64,000 bases of DNA from UBA4923 sp964606165 (GCA_964606165.1 CAZSFQ010000001.1:107486-171485); one strand, 5' to 3'. Shown: positions 27,919 to 36,107, numbered from the stretch's first letter. Notes: generated by a model from the sequence alone, not told the origin. Translations and numbers: made by a program.

Positions 27919-28755
27919 ATGTCCACGCCACAAACTTTTGACCAGTACAAGAAAGCCGCGGACTGGCTGAAGGAGCGCACGGGTATCCGGCCGGAGTTCG
28001 CTGTCATCCTGGGATCCTCGCTTGGGGCCATCACCGGGCGGATGACGGACAGGCAGAGTTTTCTTTACCGTGACATTCCCGGCTTCCTGCTGTCGACCAA
28101 TCCATCCCATGCCGGCGAGCTGCACTTCGGAAACCTGGGCGGCCGGCCCTCGGTCATCATGTCCGGCCGTTTCCATTACTATGAGGGCTATTCCTACCCG
28201 GAGCTGGCCCTGCCCGTCCGCGTCCTCTCGCTTTTGGGAGTCCGGGCCCTGATCACCACCAATGCCGCCGGTGGCGTCAATCTCGACTTTGAGGTCGGCG
28301 ATATCATGGTGATTTCCGATCACATCAACCTGGCTGGCGCCAGCCCCATGACAGGACCCAATATTGCGGAATTCGGGCCGCGCTTTTTCGACATCAGCTG
28401 GCTCTACACGCCTGCGCTTCGGAAACTGGCTCACCAGACAGCCGCCAAACTTGATCCACCCTTAAACCTGGTGGAGGGCGTCTACTATTTTTGCACGGGC
28501 CCCCATTTTGAGACACCGGCCGAAATACGCGCCATCCGGACCCTGGGGGGAGATGCCGTGGGCATGTCAACCGTGACGGAAACTTTGACAGCCGCCCATT
28601 GCGGCATGGAAGTCCTGGGCTTCTCCCTGATCACCAATATGGCGGCCGGGGTCCTTGACCAGGCCCTCTCCGACGAAGAGGTCGGTGTGGTGGCCAAGGC
28701 ATCGGCCGACCGGCTGGGAGCGCTCATCGAAGGCATCATTGCGGGGAAAGGATAG
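27919..28755 (+). CDS. punA: Purine-nucleoside phosphorylase
   Basis: A 278-residue PNP of the trimeric family, releasing purine bases from (deoxy)nucleosides by phosphorolysis. The phosphate-binding ILGSSLG at the N-terminus, GRFHYYEGY and the ITTNAAGGVN and VGMSTVTE blocks are diagnostic. AGGAGG precedes ATG 27919. The next gene, a nucleoside deaminase-like amidohydrolase, starts 4 bases after the TAG stop, so the two form a purine salvage couple. Confidence 0.95.
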   Translation: MSTPQTFDQYKKAADWLKERTGIRPEFAVILGSSLGAITGRMTDRQSFLYRDIPGFLLSTNPSHAGELHFGNLGGRPSVIMSGRFHYYEGYSYPELALPVRVLSLLGVRALITTNAAGGVNLDFEVGDIMVISDHINLAGASPMTGPNIAEFGPRFFDISWLYTPALRKLAHQTAAKLDPPLNLVEGVYYFCTGPHFETPAEIRAIRTLGGDAVGMSTVTETLTAAHCGMEVLGFSLITNMAAGVLDQALSDEEVGVVAKASADRLGALIEGIIAGKG

Positions 28756-28759
28756 ACCA

Positions 28760-30064
28760 ATGCTATTTCACGACATCGCCCTGATCGGCCAGGACGGGAA
28801 GACCCGGGAGCACATGAATGTCCGGGTCGCCGGCGCCTACATTGACGCCGTCGAACCCTGCGGGACCACACTTGACCAGGCCCGCGCCGGGGAAAAGGAT
28901 GTCTATGACGGCCGCGGGAAACTCCTTATCCCCGGTTTTTTCAACAACCACTCCCACGTCCCCATGACCCTGACGCGTGGTTACGGTGAAGACTTGTCTC
29001 TTTATGACTGGCTTTATAAACGGATCTTCCCTTTTGAAGCGCTGCTGACCGAAGAGGATATGTATTGGGGCGCCCTTTTGGGGATCGCCGAAATGCTGAG
29101 CGGCGGCACCGTTTCTTTCACCGACATGTACATGCGGATCCAGGGGATTTTCCGGGCCGTGGTCGAATCGGGCATCAAGGCCAGCCTGTCCAACGGCCTG
29201 ACGGGTGACGCGGCAACCCTGCTCGAGGAAACCGCCTGGTACCGCGAGACGGAAACCATGATCCGTGACGCCCAGACATCCAAGGGCCTGGTCATAGCCA
29301 ACGCCTCGCTTCACGCCCAGTACACCAGCGCCCCCGAACTGGTCCGCCAGATCGCGGATTATGCCAGGGACAGAAAGCTTCGGATGCACGTCCACCTGTC
29401 GGAAACCAAGGGCGAGCACGAGGAATGCAAGGAAAAGTACGGCAAGACCCCGGCCCGCTACCTGGCTGACCTGGGGCTTTTCGATGTGCCAACCACGGCT
29501 GCCCACGCAATTTTCATTGAGGATGAGGATTATGACATCCTGAAGAACAAGGGCGTGACACTCAGCCATCAGCCCTCTTCCAACCTGAAGATCGGCAGCG
29601 GCCTGCCCGATGTCAAAGCCTGGCGCGATTATGGCATTCGCGTCACAATCGGTACGGACGGCGCGGGAAGCAATAACAACCTGGACATGATCGAGGAAGT
29701 GACGCTGGCCTCTTTCCTGGCCAAGGGCATGCACCGCGACCCGCTCCTTTTCTCGACGGGGGAGCTTTTGACCTTCGCGACCCGAAACGGCGCCCTGGCC
29801 CAGGGGCGTAAAGACACGGGCCTGCTTGAGGAGGATTACCGGGCCGACCTGACCGTCCTCGACATGACGACGCTGAAGTTCCAGCCTGTTTACGATTACG
29901 GAACCAGCCTCTTTACCAATGCCAACGCCTCCGATGTGGCGCTGACCATGGTGGATGGCCGGGTGCTGTATAAGGATGGTGAGTTTACAACCATCGACAT
30001 TGAGAAAGTCATCCACAATGTCTATCGCATCCGGGACGAGAAGCTGAAGGCACTGGCTGGCTGA
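28760..30064 (+). CDS. Amidohydrolase, MtaD/SAH-deaminase-like
   Basis: A 434-residue metal-dependent amidohydrolase. The metal ligands HxH are in NNHSHVPM, with HVHLSETKGE and ITIGTDGAG later, as in 5-methylthioadenosine/S-adenosylhomocysteine deaminases. The family also contains guanine and other ring deaminases, so the substrate is an inference. I start at ATG 28760; the open frame reaches 105 bases further but lies within punA. Following a purine-nucleoside phosphorylase, a role in adenosine-type nucleoside recovery is likely. Confidence 0.87.
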   Translation: MLFHDIALIGQDGKTREHMNVRVAGAYIDAVEPCGTTLDQARAGEKDVYDGRGKLLIPGFFNNHSHVPMTLTRGYGEDLSLYDWLYKRIFPFEALLTEEDMYWGALLGIAEMLSGGTVSFTDMYMRIQGIFRAVVESGIKASLSNGLTGDAATLLEETAWYRETETMIRDAQTSKGLVIANASLHAQYTSAPELVRQIADYARDRKLRMHVHLSETKGEHEECKEKYGKTPARYLADLGLFDVPTTAAHAIFIEDEDYDILKNKGVTLSHQPSSNLKIGSGLPDVKAWRDYGIRVTIGTDGAGSNNNLDMIEEVTLASFLAKGMHRDPLLFSTGELLTFATRNGALAQGRKDTGLLEEDYRADLTVLDMTTLKFQPVYDYGTSLFTNANASDVALTMVDGRVLYKDGEFTTIDIEKVIHNVYRIRDEKLKALAG

Positions 30065-30097
30065 TCAGGGTTTTATGGAAATACTCCCCCAAAAGTT

Positions 30098-30123
30098 GAT
30101 AGGGACCCGGGCGGGTCCCTATC
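30098..30123. repeat. Perfect 11-bp hairpin
   Basis: GATAGGGACCC (30098-30108) and its exact complement GGGTCCCTATC (30113-30123) enclose a GGGC loop. No T-run follows on either side, so it is not a standard intrinsic terminator. Directly after it come GAGGAG and an ATG-initiated 12-codon frame (30134-30172), which itself contains a small hairpin (GTAGC/GCTAC). The stretch CCCCCAAAAGTTGA just upstream resembles IS3-type ends, so a remnant of an insertion sequence is possible. Confidence 0.5.
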
Positions 30124-30202
30124 GAGGAGACGTATGAAGAGGTGTTGTCGTAGCGTCTTGCTACGGTCATAATATAACGCCCATTTGTTGAGCAGAAACA
30201 TC

Positions 30203-32041
30203 ATGAATTTGAACAATTGTCACAATTGCGTGTTACGGCGCAGGCAAAAACGAAATTGGCCAAGGGTTGCAGCCCTCTTCCTTCTTGTGATCATGGCGGC
30301 AGCCTTGCCCAGCCTGTCCGCCTGCTATTTCAAGGGCTCCGGAATACCATCGGGGCCTGACCTGACGACGCCCCACCCCTCACGGACGGATAACCGGCCC
30401 CTTCAGATTCCCACGGACCATCCCCTGACGGAAGAGGAAGCGGCCCTGGCCGCGGCCGCCTTTGATCTGCCCCTGGAGACCTACGACCTGCTCCGCCCCG
30501 GCGGGGCGGTCGATCTTTCCCGGCTCGAGGAGGTGGAAATCTTCCGGGTGGTTGACGGCGACACCCTGATCGTCATGCGGGACGACCGGCCGGTCAGGCT
30601 CCGGCTCATCGGGCTTGACGCCCCCGAATCCTATTCACATCACGATGAAAAGATGAGGACCCACCAGGGCGAGTCGGTCTCGCGCCTGGTCACTGCATGG
30701 CTGGCTGGCCGCACGGCCTACCTCCAGTTCGATGTCGAGCCGGCCGACCCTTACGACCGGCTTTTGGCCTATGTATGGCTGGACGCCCATACCATGGTCA
30801 ATGAGGTCCTGGTCCGCGAGGGTTTGGTATGGCAGCACCGCTATCCGCCCAATACAAAATTCAACGATTATTTCCAGGAACTCGAAAAGATGGCAAAACA
30901 AGAGGGGCGCGGTATCTGGGGCGACGGCGAAAAAACTCTTTTTGCTTATGATGAGAGTAATCAAAGAGCAGGGAGCGGCAATGACATGAAAGAAAAAACA
31001 ATTTACCTGGCGGGCGGCTGCTTTTGGGGAGTCGAGCGCTATTACCAACTCCTGCCGGCAGGCATTTTGAAAACGGAGGCGGGCTACGCCAACGGAACAG
31101 GCGCCGATCCCTCCTATGAGGAAGTCTGCCGGGGCAACACCGGCTTCGCCGAAACGGTCCGGCTGGTTTACGATCCCGGCGAGATTTCACTCACGGCCAT
31201 CCTGGCCCATTTTTTCCGTATCATTGATCCGACGACCCGGGACCACCAGGGTAACGATTACGGGGACCAGTACAGGCCGGGCATTTACTATACGGACGAA
31301 AATGACTTCCCGGTCATCTGCGATTACCTGGACGCCAGGCGCAAGGATTATGCCAGGCCCCTGGTTGTCGAAGTGCTGGAGCTTGTCAATTTCTACCCGG
31401 CCGAGGATTGGCACCAGGACTATCTGCTCTCCAACCCGTCCGGCTACTGCCATGTAGACCTCAGCCAGGCTGACCTGCCCCTGGAGCCCCATGAACTGCC
31501 CCAGGGCGGTGCCGAGCCGGTCCATTCCGGTGACAGCCTTGATCCCCATCTCTTTGAAGGTCACCTGTCCGGCAAAACAGTAGCTACCTCTTTCGCGCGC
31601 CCTTCCAATGAAGAATTGCGTGAAAAATTGACTGACCTCCAGTACACGGTGACACAGGAGAACGACACGGAACGGCCCTTCGCCAATGCCTTTGACCAGG
31701 TTTTTGAGCCCGGCCTTTATGTCGATGTAGTCAGCGGTGAGCCGCTTTTCAGCTCCAGGGACAAATACGACGCCGGTTGCGGCTGGCCTGCCTTCAGCCG
31801 GCCGGTGGCAAGGGGCGCCCTGGTCTATCGGGATGACACCAGCCTTTGGCGCAAAAGGGTGGAAGTGCGAAGCGGAGGCGCCGACTCACATCTGGGCCAC
31901 GTTTTCGAGGACGGCCCCCAGGCCAGCGGCGGACTTCGCTACTGCATCAACAGCGCGGCCCTCCGCTTTATTCCCCTGCCGGACATGGAGAGCCAGGGCT
32001 ATGGCGACTGGATCAGCGAGGTGCTTGACCCCAACTCATAA
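30203..32041 (+). CDS. Exported lipoprotein: staphylococcal-nuclease domain fused to MsrA and MsrB
   Basis: A 612-residue protein from ATG 30203 (a TTG at 30185 is also in frame; neither has a strong ribosome site). Residues 1-41 form a lipoprotein signal ending in the lipobox LSAC. Residues about 110-250 are a thermonuclease (SNase) domain with VRLRLIGLDAPES and YDRLLAYVWL, which carry the usual Arg, Asp and Glu active-site residues. From residue 262 follows MsrA with GGCFWG (catalytic Cys273), then MsrB with CGWPAF, HLGHVFEDGP and RYCIN (catalytic Cys581). MsrA/MsrB reduce the S- and R-forms of methionine sulfoxide. MsrAB fusions are well known; the nuclease in front is unusual. A reducing partner is not nearby. 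Confidence 0.9.
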   Translation: MNLNNCHNCVLRRRQKRNWPRVAALFLLVIMAAALPSLSACYFKGSGIPSGPDLTTPHPSRTDNRPLQIPTDHPLTEEEAALAAAAFDLPLETYDLLRPGGAVDLSRLEEVEIFRVVDGDTLIVMRDDRPVRLRLIGLDAPESYSHHDEKMRTHQGESVSRLVTAWLAGRTAYLQFDVEPADPYDRLLAYVWLDAHTMVNEVLVREGLVWQHRYPPNTKFNDYFQELEKMAKQEGRGIWGDGEKTLFAYDESNQRAGSGNDMKEKTIYLAGGCFWGVERYYQLLPAGILKTEAGYANGTGADPSYEEVCRGNTGFAETVRLVYDPGEISLTAILAHFFRIIDPTTRDHQGNDYGDQYRPGIYYTDENDFPVICDYLDARRKDYARPLVVEVLELVNFYPAEDWHQDYLLSNPSGYCHVDLSQADLPLEPHELPQGGAEPVHSGDSLDPHLFEGHLSGKTVATSFARPSNEELREKLTDLQYTVTQENDTERPFANAFDQVFEPGLYVDVVSGEPLFSSRDKYDAGCGWPAFSRPVARGALVYRDDTSLWRKRVEVRSGGADSHLGHVFEDGPQASGGLRYCINSAALRFIPLPDMESQGYGDWISEVLDPNS

Positions 32042-32130
32042 GCAATTCACCAGGCCGCCTTATGTTAAACTGAATTTGCCTGCCGGCGTCTTGTTGCGAT
32101 CGTTGGGCAGGCTCGGATAAGAAGCCGTAT

Positions 32131-32256
32131 CTGAGCCGCAACTGAATGCGGGGCCCGTGCGATGCAGGCCTGTGAACCCCGTCAGATCCGGAAGGAAGCA
32201 GCGGTAAGCGGATCCCTGTATGTGCCGCGGGGAAACCTGGTTCGGTTGCGGCTCAG
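32131..32256 (+). ncRNA. ffs: Signal recognition particle RNA (4.5S-type)
   Basis: The conserved apical hairpin of SRP RNA is present: TCCGGAAGGAAGCAGCGGTA starts near 32188, with GGAA tetraloop and the asymmetric Ffh-binding loop. The outer ends pair: CTGAGCCGCAACTGAA (32131-32146) with TTCGGTTGCGGCTCAG (32241-32256), the latter allowing G-U pairs. This defines a hairpin of about 126 nt. Longer forms are possible because short complementary segments lie outside. Location just upstream of dnaX is seen in many Bacillota. A precise 5' end cannot be fixed. Confidence 0.92.
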
Positions 32257-32285
32257 GTGCGGCATTTTAGAAGGCGTGAGGTGTC

Positions 32286-33941
32286 ATGATGGCGGAAATG
32301 GATAATCTTGCTCTTTACCGGCTGTGGCGGCCGCAGACCTTTTCTGAAATGGTCGCGCAGGAGCAAGTCGTCTTCCCGCTCCGCCAAAGCGTCATCGACC
32401 AGAAATTCTCCCATGCCCTGCTTTTTTCCGGTACCCGGGGCACCGGCAAGACCTCCCTGGCCAAGATCTTCGCCAAGGCCATCAACTGCCTGAATCCCGA
32501 CAAAGGCGACCCCTGCAACCAATGTGAAGTTTGCCTGGCCGCCAATGACGGTTCGCTCATGGACATCAATGAGATCGACGCCGCCTCTCACAACAGCGTC
32601 GACCACATCCGCCGCCTGACCGATGAAATTGTCTTTACGCCGGTCCGGGCCAGCTACAAGGTCTACATCATCGACGAAGTCCACATGCTGTCCCAGGGCG
32701 CCTTCAACGCCCTGCTCAAGACACTGGAGGAGCCTCCGGCCCACGCTGTCTTCATCATGGCGACAACGGAACCCCACCGGATTCCCGCCACCATCCTGTC
32801 GCGCTGCCAGCATTTCCAATTCCGCCGCATTCCCAAGGATGAGATGGTCAGGCGGCTGGACCAGATCGCCCAAAGCGCCGGTCTTTCCATTGAGGATGAT
32901 GCCCTGGATGTCATCACCCAGATCGCGGGCGGTGCCCTGCGTGACGCCATCAGTCTTCTGGATCAGACGCGGCAGCTGAAGACGGAGTCCATAGGGCGGG
33001 ACCATGTCCTCCTCCTTGCCGGACGCGTGCCGGACGAGTTTCTCTCCCAGACAGCCGGGGCTATCCTCGAGCAGGACCCCGGGTCGCTTCTTTCCAATAT
33101 CCAGGAACTGGTCATGTCTGGGCGCGACCTGACGCGATTCGTGACCGACCTGGGTGGTTTTTTCCGCAACCTTCTGGTCGCCCGCGTCTCCGACAGGCCC
33201 CAGACCCTGATCCAGATGCGGCATGAAGATATCCAGTTACTCCAGTCCATGGCGGCCGGGTCGACCGCTTCTGAACTGACCGATGTCATTGTCGGTCTGG
33301 CCGAGCTTCAGACATCACTTCGTTTTTCACCTGACATCCGGACCTCCCTGGAGATCGGTTTGCTCCGGCTTGCGGCCCTTACTGAAAGAGAAGCCCCAAG
33401 AGAACCGCAAAAAGCAGAAGCGGTCAGGGAGGTAAAGAAAAAAAGGCATCCTGAAAAACAAGCGGAAAAAGAGCAAACAGCTCAGGACCCGCCTGCGGCT
33501 GACCCTCCAATGGAACCAACTCTGCCCATGGATACCTGTGAAACACCGGGAAGCGAGACCATCGCGACCAAGGATGGCGAGGAACTCCTCCTTCCCGTCT
33601 GGCAAAATATCCTGGACATGCTGCAAAAGGAGCGCCGCTTTGACATTTCCCTTTGTGCCCGTCCGGCCAGGGTCCTGGTCAGTGAGGGCTTCTTCGATAT
33701 CCGCTTTGACAACAAGCTCTTCGGGCAGTATGCCTGTTTGAATAAAAAAGAGAGCATCGACCTGATTGAGCAGCTCCTGCTCAAGCGGACGGGGCAGCGC
33801 TACCCGGTCCGCATCATCCTGGATGAGTCCCTGGACGAGTCGGTCGGCGCGACAGCGGAATGGCTCTGGCTCAAGCAGGCGCGCGAGCAGGCCCTGAGTG
33901 AAAGCATTCCCGAGCCCTACAGCGGCCCGGATACCCCTTAA
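32286..33941 (+). CDS. dnaX: DNA polymerase III gamma/tau subunit
   Basis: A 551-residue clamp-loader ATPase. The AAA+ domain has Walker A GTRGTGKTSLAKI, the zinc-binding cysteines in CNQCEVC, Walker B as YIIDEVHMLS, and the sensor block TTEPHRIP...SRCQHF. Domain III ends near residue 370 and is followed by a charged linker and a tau-like C-terminal domain. GAGGTG stands 5 bases before ATG 32286; a second ATG follows immediately. It begins the dnaX-ybaB-recR operon. A probable slippage site at 33426-33454 could yield a shorter gamma form. Confidence 0.95.
   Translation: MMAEMDNLALYRLWRPQTFSEMVAQEQVVFPLRQSVIDQKFSHALLFSGTRGTGKTSLAKIFAKAINCLNPDKGDPCNQCEVCLAANDGSLMDINEIDAASHNSVDHIRRLTDEIVFTPVRASYKVYIIDEVHMLSQGAFNALLKTLEEPPAHAVFIMATTEPHRIPATILSRCQHFQFRRIPKDEMVRRLDQIAQSAGLSIEDDALDVITQIAGGALRDAISLLDQTRQLKTESIGRDHVLLLAGRVPDEFLSQTAGAILEQDPGSLLSNIQELVMSGRDLTRFVTDLGGFFRNLLVARVSDRPQTLIQMRHEDIQLLQSMAAGSTASELTDVIVGLAELQTSLRFSPDIRTSLEIGLLRLAALTEREAPREPQKAEAVREVKKKRHPEKQAEKEQTAQDPPAADPPMEPTLPMDTCETPGSETIATKDGEELLLPVWQNILDMLQKERRFDISLCARPARVLVSEGFFDIRFDNKLFGQYACLNKKESIDLIEQLLLKRTGQRYPVRIILDESLDESVGATAEWLWLKQAREQALSESIPEPYSGPDTP
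33426..33454 (+). promoter_or_regulatory. Candidate programmed frameshift/slippage site in dnaX
   Basis: In the linker after domain III, a Shine-Dalgarno-like AGGGAGG (33426-33432) is followed 5 bases later by seven A's (33438-33444, codons AAA AAA A). A -1 shift there gives AAG GCA TCC TGA, with the stop at 33452-33454, so the product would end only three residues later at about residue 389. E. coli dnaX makes its gamma subunit in just this manner (SD-like stimulator, A-run, stop in -1). The run also suits transcriptional slippage. No clear downstream stem-loop is seen. Confidence 0.5.
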
Positions 33942-33951
33942 GGAGGACACA

Positions 33952-34314
33952 ATGGCAAAAGGAAGACGCGGAGCCTACCCGCCTGGCGGCATGCGGGGCG
34001 GCGGCAATCAGATGAGCCAGCTGATGAAGCAGGCGCAAAAGATGCAGGAGGACCTGGCCGCGGCCCAGGAGGAAGTAGCGGAGATGAAGGCGGAGGCCTC
34101 TTCCGGCGGCGGCGTGGTACGCGTTGTCATGGGGGCGGGCCATCAGCTGGAAGTCCTGGAAATCAACCCGGGTGTTGTCGATCCCGATGACGTCGAGATG
34201 CTCCAGGATCTGATCACGGCCGCCGTCAACGACGCGACCCGTCAGCTGGACCAGATGACCGAGGCGCGCATGGCTGAGGTCACGGGCGGCGGGCTCGGCT
34301 TTCCGGGATTCTAG
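33952..34314 (+). CDS. ybaB: YbaB/EbfC nucleoid-associated protein
   Basis: A 120-residue DNA-binding protein of the YbaB/EbfC family. Starting at ATG 33952 behind AAGGAGGACACA, it has a Gly/Arg-rich lead, the helical MSQLMKQAQKMQEDLAAAQEE and the strand-rich GGGVVRVVMGAGHQLEVLEINP. It stands between dnaX and recR, the usual order, and is very probably cotranscribed with both. Confidence 0.94.
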   Translation: MAKGRRGAYPPGGMRGGGNQMSQLMKQAQKMQEDLAAAQEEVAEMKAEASSGGGVVRVVMGAGHQLEVLEINPGVVDPDDVEMLQDLITAAVNDATRQLDQMTEARMAEVTGGGLGFPGF

Positions 34315-34316
34315 TC

Positions 34317-34922
34317 ATGTCTTACCGCTTCTCGCCCGCCATCGCCAAACTGGTCAATGCCCTGGCCAAACTGCCCGGCATCGGCCAAAAAACGGCCCAG
34401 CGCCTGACCTTTCACATCCTCGGCGAGGCGCGCGAGGATGCCCTGGCCCTGGCGGATGCCATCCGGCAGGCCTGTGAAACAGTCAGGCTCTGCTCCCAAT
34501 GCTGCAATCTGACCGAGGAGGATCCCTGCGACATCTGCGCGTCCAGGACGCGGGACCACAGCCGGATCTGCATCGTCGAAAACCCCCGGGATGTGGCGGC
34601 CATGGAGCGCATCCACGATTACAGGGGACTTTACCATGTCCTGCACGGGGTCATCTCCCCCATGCACGATATCGGCCCCGAGGATATTAAGCTGAGAGAA
34701 CTCTTCCAGCGCCTCCAAAGCCAAGGTGAGGTGGAGGAGATCATCCTGGCCACCAACCCCACCATCGAGGGGGAGGCGACCGCCCTTTACATCGCCCGCC
34801 TGCTCAAGCCCTCCGGCATCAAGGTGACGAGGATCGCCCACGGCATTCCCATGGGCGCGGCCCTGGAATACGCTGATGAGGTGACCCTGGCCAGGGCTTT
34901 TCAAAACAGGCAGGAAATTTAA
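34317..34922 (+). CDS. recR: Recombination mediator RecR
   Basis: A 201-residue RecR. It has the N-terminal helix-hairpin-helix (LPGIGQKTAQRL), the C4 zinc finger (CSQCCNL...CDIC), and a Toprim domain with IVENPRDVAAME and TNPTIEGEAT. It works with RecO/RecF to load RecA at gaps. The ATG lies 2 bases after the ybaB stop with a poor ribosome site, suggesting coupled translation. Confidence 0.97.
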   Translation: MSYRFSPAIAKLVNALAKLPGIGQKTAQRLTFHILGEAREDALALADAIRQACETVRLCSQCCNLTEEDPCDICASRTRDHSRICIVENPRDVAAMERIHDYRGLYHVLHGVISPMHDIGPEDIKLRELFQRLQSQGEVEEIILATNPTIEGEATALYIARLLKPSGIKVTRIAHGIPMGAALEYADEVTLARAFQNRQEI

Positions 34923-34981
34923 GCTGCCGGGAACGGCTGACCGCCACGCCCCCTTGCAGACCTGTCTGTACCTTTTTTGCC

Positions 34982-35010
34982 TTGACAGTTGCCCTTTCAC
35001 GTGCTAGAGT
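34982..35010 (+). promoter_or_regulatory. Promoter of the tRNA pair
   Basis: TTGACA (34982-34987) and TAGAGT (35005-35010) are separated by exactly 17 bases. The first tRNA starts 20 bases further on. This is a good sigma-70/A type promoter for tRNA-Leu and initiator tRNA. Confidence 0.7.
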
Positions 35011-35030
35011 GTCTTAGCGTTTCAAGTGCT

Positions 35031-35117
35031 GCTCGTGTGGCGGAATCGGCAGACGCAGCGGACTTAAAATCCGCGGGATTCCAATCCATGCCGGTTCGAG
35101 TCCGGCCACGAGCACCA
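35031..35117 (+). tRNA. tRNA-Leu (anticodon TAA)
   Basis: An 87-base tRNA including encoded CCA. Acceptor arms GCTCGTG and CACGAGC pair, the anticodon loop reads CTTAAAA with anticodon TAA, a long variable arm of the type II (Leu/Ser) class is present, and the T-loop reads GGTTCGAGTCC. Confidence 0.95.
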
Positions 35118-35131
35118 GGAAACACCTACAC

Positions 35132-35207
35132 CGCGGAGTGGAGCAGCTGGTAGCTTGTCGGGCTCATAACCCGGAGGTCGCAGGTTCGAATCCTGCCTCC
35201 GCAACCA
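35132..35207 (+). tRNA. Initiator tRNA-fMet (anticodon CAT)
   Basis: A 76-base tRNA with encoded CCA. The acceptor stem starts CGCGGAG and ends CTCCGCA, leaving the C1-A72 mismatch that marks bacterial initiators. The anticodon stem has three consecutive G-C pairs (GGG/CCC) flanking CTCATAA. Both are initiator-specific features, so this is not elongator Met. Confidence 0.95.
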
Positions 35208-35238
35208 ACTTTCCTCCGACCTTGGAGGGACGAGACAG

Positions 35239-35263
35239 GCCGGACTCACCCAGTCCGGCTTTT
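35239..35263 (+). terminator. Intrinsic terminator after the tRNA genes
   Basis: GCCGGACT (35239-35246) pairs perfectly with AGTCCGGC (35252-35259) across a 5-base loop, followed by TTTTAT. It lies 31 bases after initiator tRNA and would end tRNA transcription. It also overlaps the far end of the decayed recombinase on the other strand. Confidence 0.8.
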
Positions 35264-36107
35264 ATCGTTACGGTCACTTCATTCTCCCCTACCACCACAG
35301 CCTCCACAGCGGCCTGGATGGCCTCTTTCTGACACTCCCGCCTTGGGCAATCTCCTCCTTCACCCATGCCAGGCCCCGAGAAACTGCGTCCACGCTGTAA
35401 TTCGGCACAATCCGGGGAGTGATCGCGTCAAGCCTTATCCTGGTCCCTTTAATGCCTTCCTGGATGTCTTCCAGGCGGTTGCTGATGCCCCGGTTGAAGC
35501 CGCCCTTCTCCAGGTTCTCCATCAGGTTCCGCTCGCGCTTTTCAAGGTCTGCCATGATGACGCGCTGGCGATCAATCTCTTGGGACTGGCTTTGGATCAT
35601 GTCCTTGATGATCTCGTTGCATCGGTCGGCGATTGCCTGGGCGTCCAGCTGGTCGATCAGGCTTAACACCACTTCGGCTACCTGCTTCTCAATCCAGTCC
35701 TTTTCGACCGGGCGCATGGTGCAGCCGTTCTTTTTCTTGCGGCCGGAACAGGCGTATTAAACCGTCTCATATCCCCTGGCGTTCTTTGACGGCTGCCCGT
35801 GCATGGCAGATACACACTCTTCACACTCAATCAGACCAGATAACAGGTAAACCCGTTTCGCGCGGGTCTTTTTTGCCTGCCCCGGCTTCTTGCGCTTATT
35901 CGCGTCCATGCGCTCACTCACTCTCGCCCAGGTCACATCATCCACCAGCTTGGGGATGGCTCCGTCTACCCGGATGACTTCATCCGGACCGTAAGTTTTC
36001 TTGCCCTTGCGTTTGCCATATCGGTTGTACTGGTGAATGTTGTGTGTATAGATCCCGTTCCAATTGCTGATGGATACAAAGGAAATTTGCCTGAGTATAA
36101 GATTCAT
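35249..36107 (-). pseudogene. Decayed large serine recombinase (C-terminal part)
   Basis: The minus-strand frame from 36107 encodes a recombinase-domain segment (YGKRKGKKTYGPDEVI, KLVDDVTWARV) and the first half of a zinc ribbon (SGLIECEEC). An in-frame TAA at 35757 interrupts it; the same frame goes on with YACSGRKKKNGC, the second half of the ribbon, and a coiled coil to about 35340. There a frameshift is needed to reach the usual end (EAIQAAVEAVVVGENEVTVT). The N-terminal catalytic domain with the active serine is absent. So the gene has lost its front, a stop and a frame. It abuts the initiator tRNA and marks an old integrated element. Confidence 0.85.

Noticed and set aside
8150..34922. 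Many long open frames antisense to the housekeeping genes
   Set aside because: In GC-rich DNA these are shadows; none has a ribosome site or a recognisable protein family.
35064..35367. Minus-strand open frames with RQDSNLRPPGYEP and EAGFEPATSGL-like peptides
   Set aside because: These are the well-known artefacts from reading tRNA genes (here tRNA-Leu and initiator tRNA) on the wrong strand.
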